A DNA stretch of 26,835 bases, from assembly GCA_044868295.1 (NCBI GenBank), contig JBIOWF010000084.1, forward strand, positions 1 through 26,835, given 5' to 3'. This DNA comes from JBIOWF01 sp044868295 (GTDB lineage Bacteria; Actinomycetota; Actinomycetes; Streptosporangiales; Streptosporangiaceae). This document shows, in pieces, positions 22,189 through 26,835 of the stretch. The notes beneath the pieces were generated by a model, which had not been told where the DNA came from, did no database searches, and worked only from the letters and a program-made list of their open reading frames with translations. A program made the position numbers and the translations under genes. Within the stretch, counting starts at the first letter, position 1. Each line of letters opens with the position of its first letter.

Positions 22189-23310
22189 ATGGGTGAGCCC
22201 CGGAAAGGCCCGCTGGCCGGGGTCCGGGTGCTGGAGCTGTGCGGGCTCGCACCCGGGCCCTTCGCCGGCATGATGCTGGCCGACCACGGCGCCGAAGTGC
22301 TGCGGGTGGACCGCGTGCAGGCGGTGAGCGACGCCCCCCGGCGAGACGTCATGGATCGCGGAAAACACACGATCGGGCTCGATCTGAAGTCGCCCGAGGG
22401 TGTCGAGGCGTTCAAGGCGCTCGCGGCGCACGCGGACGTGGTCATCGAGGTCTTCCGGCCAGGCGTGGCCGAGCGGCTCGGCATCGGCCCGGCCGACCTG
22501 CACGCCGTGAACGACCGGCTGATCTACGGCCGGATGACGGGCTGGGGCCAGGACGGCCCGCTGGCTCAGACGGCCGGGCACGACATCGACTACATCGCGA
22601 TCGCCGGCGTCCTGTCGACGCTCGGCCGTGAGGGCGACCGGCCCACGCCTCCGATCAACATCCTCGGCGACTTCGCCGGCGGCGGCCTGATGCTCGCGTA
22701 CGGCGTGCTGCTGGCCCTGCTCGAACGCGAGCGCACCGGCGAAGGACAGGTGATCGACGCGGCCATGGTCGACGGCGCCGCGATCCTGTTCGCGATGTTC
22801 TACCACGGCGTCCAGAGCGGCTTCTGGGGCGCTCGCGGCATGAACCTGCTGGACACCGGCGCTCCGATGTACGACACGTACGAGACCGCGGACGGGAGGC
22901 ATCTCGCGGTGGGCGCGCTGGAGCCGCAGTTCTGGGCCGAGATGCTCGCCAGGATGGGCCTCACGGACCTGCCCGGCAGGGACGACCGGGCCAACTGGCC
23001 AGGGATCCGCGAGCGGCTGGCCGCCGAGTTCCGCTCCAGGACGCGGGCGGAATGGGAGGAGATCTTCGAGGGTTCGGACGCCTGCGTGTCCCCGGTCCTG
23101 GAGATGGGCGAGGCGGCCGAACACCCGCACAACAGGGCTCGCGGCACGTTCGTGGACGTGGCGGGCATGACCCAGCCCGCGCCCGCGCCGCGGCTGCTCG
23201 GGTCGGGCCGCGGCGACCTCTCCCCCGCGACCCGCCTGCGCGACCTCACCGCCTGGGGCCTGCCCGACGAGACCGCCGAGGCTCTTCGCAAGGCGGGAGT
23301 CCTGGCGTGA
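22189..23310 (+). CDS. Alpha-methylacyl-CoA racemase (CaiB/BaiF CoA-transferase family III)
   Basis: Interconverts (2R)- and (2S)-2-methylacyl-CoA so that branched lipids or sterol side chains can enter beta-oxidation. The 373-residue protein keeps the catalytic set of the mycobacterial enzyme MCR: His131-Asp132 (AGHDIDYIA), Asp161 (LGDFAGGG) and Glu245 (ALEPQFW); the His-to-Asp spacing of 30 is the same as in MCR (126/156). The family N-terminus GLAPGPFAGMMLADHGAEV and DLKSPEG are present. The Asp161 is shared with CoA-transferases, but the GHDIDY motif argues for a racemase. ATG 22189 has AAGGAGA 5-7 nt upstream; an in-frame ATG at 22120 lacks one. A hairpin separates it from the next gene. 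Confidence 0.9.
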   Translation: MGEPRKGPLAGVRVLELCGLAPGPFAGMMLADHGAEVLRVDRVQAVSDAPRRDVMDRGKHTIGLDLKSPEGVEAFKALAAHADVVIEVFRPGVAERLGIGPADLHAVNDRLIYGRMTGWGQDGPLAQTAGHDIDYIAIAGVLSTLGREGDRPTPPINILGDFAGGGLMLAYGVLLALLERERTGEGQVIDAAMVDGAAILFAMFYHGVQSGFWGARGMNLLDTGAPMYDTYETADGRHLAVGALEPQFWAEMLARMGLTDLPGRDDRANWPGIRERLAAEFRSRTRAEWEEIFEGSDACVSPVLEMGEAAEHPHNRARGTFVDVAGMTQPAPAPRLLGSGRGDLSPATRLRDLTAWGLPDETAEALRKAGVLA

Positions 23311-23328
23311 GGAGACATCCGGCAAAAA

Positions 23329-23350
23329 GAGGGGCGTTCGCACGCCCCTC
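23329..23350 (+). terminator. Terminator after the racemase gene
   Basis: GAGGGGCGT and ACGCCCCTC (9-bp arms, TCGC loop), 18 nt after the racemase stop and 29 nt before the next start. An A-run on its left side would act as a T-run for leftward transcripts. Confidence 0.75.
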
Positions 23351-23378
23351 GATCCCACTACCGAGAGACCCGGTGACG

Positions 23379-24032
23379 ATGGACATCTTCGAAGCCCTTT
23401 ACACCACGCGCGCGATGCGCCGGGTCAAGCCGGACCCCATCCCCATGGAGGTCCAGGAGAGGATCCTGGACGCGGCCGTCCGGGGGCCCAGCGGCGGCAA
23501 CACGCAGGGCTGGCGGTTCCTGCTCGTCGACGATCCCGCCGTGAAGGAACAGCTGGGGCCGCTCTACCGGGAGGCCCTCGGCGCGCTGTTCGAGGGCCAC
23601 TACAAGCCGCTGCGGGAGCAGGCGGAGGCGTCCGGAGACACCCGCACCCTCAACATGCTCAAGTCGGCGAAGCACCTGGCCGACCATTTCGAGGGCTATC
23701 CGCTGCTGTTGTTCGCGTTCACCCGGAACGACCCGAGCGGCGGCTCGATCTACCCCTCCGTGTGGAGCGCCCAGCTCGCCGCCCGCGCCTTCGGGGTCGG
23801 CAGCGCGCTGACGACCGTGCTCGGCCTGTTCCACGGCGCCGACGCGATGAAGATCCTCGGCGTTCCCGAAGGCAAGGGCTGGCAGTTCGCCTGCACCGTC
23901 ACGTTCGGCTACCCCACCGGCCGCTGGGGCGTCGCCCCACGACGGCCGGTCCACGAGGTGAGCTACCGCAACCAGTGGGGCGAGCCGGTCGGCTTCGAAA
24001 TCCCCGAACCCCTCTGGAACCACGAGACGTGA
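23379..24032 (+). CDS. Nitroreductase-family FMN oxidoreductase
   Basis: A 217-residue flavoprotein of the nitroreductase fold; such enzymes use NAD(P)H and FMN to reduce quinones, nitro compounds or enones. Visible: the N-terminal FMN-binding Arg cluster TTRAMRRVKPDPIP, the RGPSGGNTQGWRFLLVDD segment that contacts the flavin, and the C-terminal GWQFACTVTFGYPTGRWGVAPRRP with the GYP motif. ATG 23379 (MDIFEALYTTRAMRR) is the usual family beginning; GTG 23373, two codons upstream, has the better-placed GAGAGA site and may be the real initiator. It follows the racemase gene but a hairpin lies between. Substrate unknown. Confidence 0.9.
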   Translation: MDIFEALYTTRAMRRVKPDPIPMEVQERILDAAVRGPSGGNTQGWRFLLVDDPAVKEQLGPLYREALGALFEGHYKPLREQAEASGDTRTLNMLKSAKHLADHFEGYPLLLFAFTRNDPSGGSIYPSVWSAQLAARAFGVGSALTTVLGLFHGADAMKILGVPEGKGWQFACTVTFGYPTGRWGVAPRRPVHEVSYRNQWGEPVGFEIPEPLWNHET

Positions 24033-24054
24033 TCAAGCCGCCGAAGGCTCGGCT

Positions 24055-24098
24055 GCGGACACCCTTCGCATGCCGTGCGGACGCCCTTCGCATGCCGT
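24055..24098. repeat. Two tandem 22-bp repeats
   Basis: GCGGACACCCTTCGCATGCC and the next 2 nt (GT) repeat at 24077 with one difference. They lie between two convergent genes. Each contains the palindrome GCATGC. Confidence 0.8.
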
Positions 24099-24103
24099 AC
24101 GGA

Positions 24104-24574
24104 TCAGGAGGGGAAGCTGGGCAGCACGGCGATGTAGAGGTCGGCGCCGGCCGGATGGTGGATTTCGAGGTCGGTGGTGTAGGCGCGCGCCGGGGTGCCC
24201 CCCGACTCGGTGTGCTTCCACACCTGCTGCCAGGCCTCGATCAGGGTACCGGGCATGGGGCCGCGCGCCTCAAGGAGCATCGCCTGGACACCGGGGGCCC
24301 GGACGGCCACCATGCCCTCGGGCAGCCGAGCGGCGGTGTGTACGGCGATGCCCACGATCTGCGTATATGCCCCGTGGTGGTCGCTCTCATAGTCGGTCAG
24401 GACGGCGTACAGGTTCTCGTCCGCCCGGCCGGGCACATGCGCGAACGCCCCCGGCGCCCCCGCCCTCCCCCAGAGCGCGGGCAGTTGCGCCCGCGCGGGG
24501 TCCATCTCCGCCGCGTTTGTCGTCCGTACGGCGAAGCCGACGACGAGCACTTCCGGCCGGTCAACGATGATCAC
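24104..24574 (-). CDS. Free-standing effector-binding-domain protein (GyrI/AraC-E-bind-like)
   Basis: A 156-residue protein with no DNA-binding part. VIIVDRPEVLVVGFAVRTTN at the start, NLYAVLTDYESDHHGAYTQIVG in the middle and GTLIEAWQQVWKHTESGG then DLEIHHPAGADLYIAVLP at the end follow the pattern of the AraC effector-binding / GyrI-like domain, which binds small cationic or hydrophobic ligands. GTG 24574 is chosen because GCAGGAGG lies 6 nt upstream; the longer frame to 24715 has no such site and poor composition. It is convergent with the nitroreductase gene and divergent from guaB1. Role unknown; stand-alone members may sequester or hydrolyse ligands. Confidence 0.8.
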   Translation of the reverse strand: MIIVDRPEVLVVGFAVRTTNAAEMDPARAQLPALWGRAGAPGAFAHVPGRADENLYAVLTDYESDHHGAYTQIVGIAVHTAARLPEGMVAVRAPGVQAMLLEARGPMPGTLIEAWQQVWKHTESGGTPARAYTTDLEIHHPAGADLYIAVLPSFPS

Positions 24575-24718
24575 AGCGTGCCTCCTGCTCCTAGGCCACC
24601 CCGGTCGCCTGATTTGATCGCGCCGTAAATGTATCCGTACCAACGGATTGCCGTGTCCGCCCCATACAGGCGAGGACCTCCGGAAGCGGTGCGCGCTGCG
24701 GTCATGCAGGAACATCCA

Positions 24719-24750
24719 GTTTGTCCGCTAATAACATAGGCTGGACAAAC
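24719..24750. promoter_or_regulatory. Perfect inverted repeat at the guaB1 promoter/start
   Basis: GTTTGTCC (24719-24726) and GGACAAAC (24743-24750) are exact 8-bp arms with 16 nt between, enclosing a TAACAT -10-like hexamer (24732-24737) and ending right at the GTG start codon. It looks like an operator; it could also fold in RNA if transcription starts upstream. Confidence 0.55.
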
Positions 24751-26190
24751 GTGCGATTCCTCAACGATCTGATGCCGCCCTACGATCTCACGTACAGCGA
24801 CGTCTTCATGGTTCCGTCTCGCTCAGGCATCGGGTCCCGGCTCGCGGTCGATCTGGCGGCACAGGACGGCAGCGGCACCACCATCCCCATCGTCGTGGCG
24901 AACATGACCGCGGTGGCGGGCCGCCGGATGGCGGAGACGGTGGCCAGGCGCGGCGGCATCGCGGTGATCCCGCAGGACATTCCGATCGACGTGGTGACCG
25001 AGGTCATCGAATGGGTCAAGGACCGCGATCTCGTCCATGACACGCCCATCACGCTCACGCCCCACGACACCGTGGGCGAGGCGCTCAACCTCCTGCCGAA
25101 GCGGGCACATGGCGCGGTCATCGTGGTGGACTGGGACAACCGCCCGGTCGGCGTCGTGACCGAGGCCGACTGCCACGGGGTGGACATGTTCACCCAGCTC
25201 GCCCAGGTCATGACGCCTTCGCCGCAGACCCTGCCGCGGGGCACCGACCCGCAGACCGCGTTCGAGGCGCTGCACGGGGGCCGCCACCGGCTGGCACCGG
25301 TGGTCGACGAGGCGGGCCGCGTGGTCGGCATCCTGACCCGCACCGGCGCCCTGCGCGCCACCCTGTACCAGCCCGCGCTCGACGCCCGGAACCGGCTGCG
25401 CGTCGCGGCCGCCGTCGGCATCAACGGCGACGTGGTGGCCAAGGCCAAGGAGCTGCTCGACGCGGGAGTGGACGTGCTCGTGGTCGACACCGCGCACGGC
25501 CACCAGGAGAAGATGCTGTCCACGTTGAAAGCCGTCCGAGCACTCGACCCCGGAGTGCCGGTCGCCGCCGGAAATGTCGTGACAGCACAGGGTGTTCGGG
25601 ACCTGGTCGACGCGGGAGCGGACATCGTCAAGGTCGGCGTCGGCCCCGGCGCCATGTGCACGACCCGCATGATGACGGGCGTGGGGCGTCCCCAGTTCTC
25701 GGCCGTCCTCGAGTGCTCGGCCGAGGCGCGCCGGCTCGGCCGCCATGTGTGGGCCGACGGCGGCGTGCGTCACCCGCGCGACGTCGCCCTCGCCCTCGCG
25801 GCGGGCGCGGCGAACGTCATGATCGGCTCCTGGTTCGCCGGGACCTACGAGTCGCCCGGCGACACCCGCACCGCCGCCGACGGCCGCAAGTACAAGGAGA
25901 ACTTCGGCATGGCCTCAGCCCGTGCCGTACGGCTCCGCACGGCCGAGGACACGCCGTTCGAGCGGGCCCGCAAGGCGCTGTTCGAGGAGGGCATCTCCAC
26001 CTCGCGGATGTACCTGGACCCGGTCCGGCCGAGCGTCGAGGACCAGATCGACGCCATCGTCGCCGGCCTGCGCTCCGCGTGCACGTACGCCGGGGCCGCC
26101 AGCCTGGAGGAGTTCCACGAACGCGCCGTCATCGGCGTCCAGAGCGCCTCCGGCTACACCGAGGGCATGCCCCTCCACCAAAGCTGGTAG
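24751..26190 (+). CDS. guaB1: GuaB1, CBS-domain GMP reductase (IMPDH/GMPR family)
   Basis: Reduces GMP to IMP with NADPH in purine salvage; the actinobacterial GuaB1 group, long annotated as IMP dehydrogenase, was shown in mycobacteria to be a GMP reductase. The 479-residue protein has the (beta/alpha)8 barrel split by a CBS pair at about residues 90-210 (MTPSPQTLPRGTDP, HRLAPVVDEAGRVVGILTRT). The nucleotide loop GVGPGAMCTTRMMTGVGRPQ carries catalytic Cys303. ADGGVRHPRDVALALAAGAA is the phosphate-binding region. GTG 24751 (VRFLNDLMPPYDLTYSDVF) is the usual family start; TTG 24721 would add 10 residues that overlap the inverted repeat. Monocistronic, with a hairpin after the stop. Confidence 0.93.
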   Translation: MRFLNDLMPPYDLTYSDVFMVPSRSGIGSRLAVDLAAQDGSGTTIPIVVANMTAVAGRRMAETVARRGGIAVIPQDIPIDVVTEVIEWVKDRDLVHDTPITLTPHDTVGEALNLLPKRAHGAVIVVDWDNRPVGVVTEADCHGVDMFTQLAQVMTPSPQTLPRGTDPQTAFEALHGGRHRLAPVVDEAGRVVGILTRTGALRATLYQPALDARNRLRVAAAVGINGDVVAKAKELLDAGVDVLVVDTAHGHQEKMLSTLKAVRALDPGVPVAAGNVVTAQGVRDLVDAGADIVKVGVGPGAMCTTRMMTGVGRPQFSAVLECSAEARRLGRHVWADGGVRHPRDVALALAAGAANVMIGSWFAGTYESPGDTRTAADGRKYKENFGMASARAVRLRTAEDTPFERARKALFEEGISTSRMYLDPVRPSVEDQIDAIVAGLRSACTYAGAASLEEFHERAVIGVQSASGYTEGMPLHQSW

Positions 26191-26212
26191 CGGGCACCGT
26201 CGCGGCACCGAC

Positions 26213-26243
26213 CATCGCGGCGGAGGCGATCTCCGCTGCGATG
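26213..26243 (+). terminator. Terminator after guaB1
   Basis: CATCGCGGCGGAG pairs with CTCCGCTGCGATG (12 of 13 pairs, 5-nt loop), 22 nt after the stop. Confidence 0.75.
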
Positions 26244-26444
26244 TGAGCGATGTTGATCAACACCCGGGCATAGCCGCCGAACCCCGGTAGAGTCATTTGG
26301 TCGGCCTGCAACTGGTCGGCCACCGGCACGGGGCGCGCCACCGCGACCGGACGCGGGCGCGAGCCCGGCCTTCGAGCGGCGCGCAGTCGAGCATTCACGC
26401 GGGGCCCGGCTCGGGCGCGGCGCGAATAGAACAAGGAGAATCAC

Positions 26445-26819
26445 GTGGCACTGGAGAAGCCTGAGATCGACTTCCCCGAGGGCGCGCCGCCGGCCGACCT
26501 GGAGATCGTCGACCTCGTCGAAGGGGACGGCCCGGAGGCCAAGCCGGGGCACACGGTGAGCGTGCATTACGTCGGCGTCGCGTTCTCCTCCGGGGAGGAG
26601 TTCGACGCGTCGTGGAACCGCGGCCAGGCCTTCCAGTTCCCGCTGGGCGGCGGCCGGGTCATCGCCGGCTGGGACCAGGGCGTCGCGGGAATGAAGGTCG
26701 GCGGTCGCCGCCGGCTGACGATTCCTCCGCACCTCGGCTACGGCGAGCGCGGTGCGGGGAACGCCATCAAGCCCGGCGAGACCCTGATCTTCGTCGTCGA
26801 CCTCCTCGGCGTCAGCTGA
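26445..26819 (+). CDS. FKBP-type peptidyl-prolyl cis-trans isomerase
   Basis: Speeds prolyl bond isomerisation during folding. The 124-residue protein is a single FKBP domain (about residues 35-123) without a signal peptide, so cytoplasmic. Active-site features: VSVHYVGVAFSSGEEFDASW (Tyr, Phe and Asp of the pocket), FPLGGGRVIAGWDQGVAGMK (Val-Ile and the floor Trp) and IPPHLGYGERGAG (Tyr), ending TLIFVVDLLGV. GTG 26445 has AAGGAG 6 nt upstream. It has its own upstream region (TAGAGT at about 26289 may be a -10) and is complete in the window. Confidence 0.95.
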   Translation: MALEKPEIDFPEGAPPADLEIVDLVEGDGPEAKPGHTVSVHYVGVAFSSGEEFDASWNRGQAFQFPLGGGRVIAGWDQGVAGMKVGGRRRLTIPPHLGYGERGAGNAIKPGETLIFVVDLLGVS

Positions 26820-26835
26820 CCCGACCATCGTGACC

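Overview
The window is high-GC DNA with strong G/C third-position bias, frequent GTG starts and GGAGG-type ribosome sites. The gene set (nrdJ-nrdR beside a LysM gene and lexA, guaB1, 10-methyl fatty acid genes, tandem P450s) points to the chromosome of a filamentous actinomycete. Streptosporangiales-like is my inference; the sequence shows no decisive marker.

Left part (1-6900): a DNA-precursor and SOS block. An operon transcribed leftward carries nrdR and the class II ribonucleotide reductase gene nrdJ, which is interrupted by a 430-residue intein with a LAGLIDADG endonuclease. Two NrdR-box-like sites 32 bp apart lie upstream. Next, a small LysM membrane protein (the ChiZ/YneA position, a likely SOS division inhibitor) diverges from lexA across a region with three SOS-box-like sites. 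A 25-codon ORF overlaps the lexA start by ATGA.

Middle-left (6900-12460): leuS has a leader that looks like a transcription attenuator, with a 14-residue peptide containing four leucines, a stem-loop and a terminator with a T-rich tail. It diverges from a long proline-rich, single-pass membrane protein that contains DNA-level repeats.

Middle (12460-19020): an accessory lipid or terpenoid oxidation block. A GMC flavoprotein and two paralogous cytochromes P450 read leftward. A seven-unit array of a degenerate 20-bp repeat fills the gap between GMC and the first P450. A TetR-type palindrome lies upstream of the GMC gene. On the other strand two fragments of an acyl-CoA ligase gene flank a stand-alone tnpB element with an intact RuvC-like active site.

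Right part (19020-26835): a two-gene unit predicted to make 10-methyl branched fatty acids (tmsA, tmsB), an alpha-methylacyl-CoA racemase, a nitroreductase-family flavoprotein, a free-standing effector-binding-domain protein, guaB1 (CBS-containing GMP reductase) with a perfect inverted repeat against its start, and a small FKBP-type prolyl isomerase. The GMC, P450, acyl-CoA ligase, methyl-branched fatty acid and racemase genes share a theme of branched-chain lipid or sterol side-chain chemistry, but a single pathway is not shown by the sequence.
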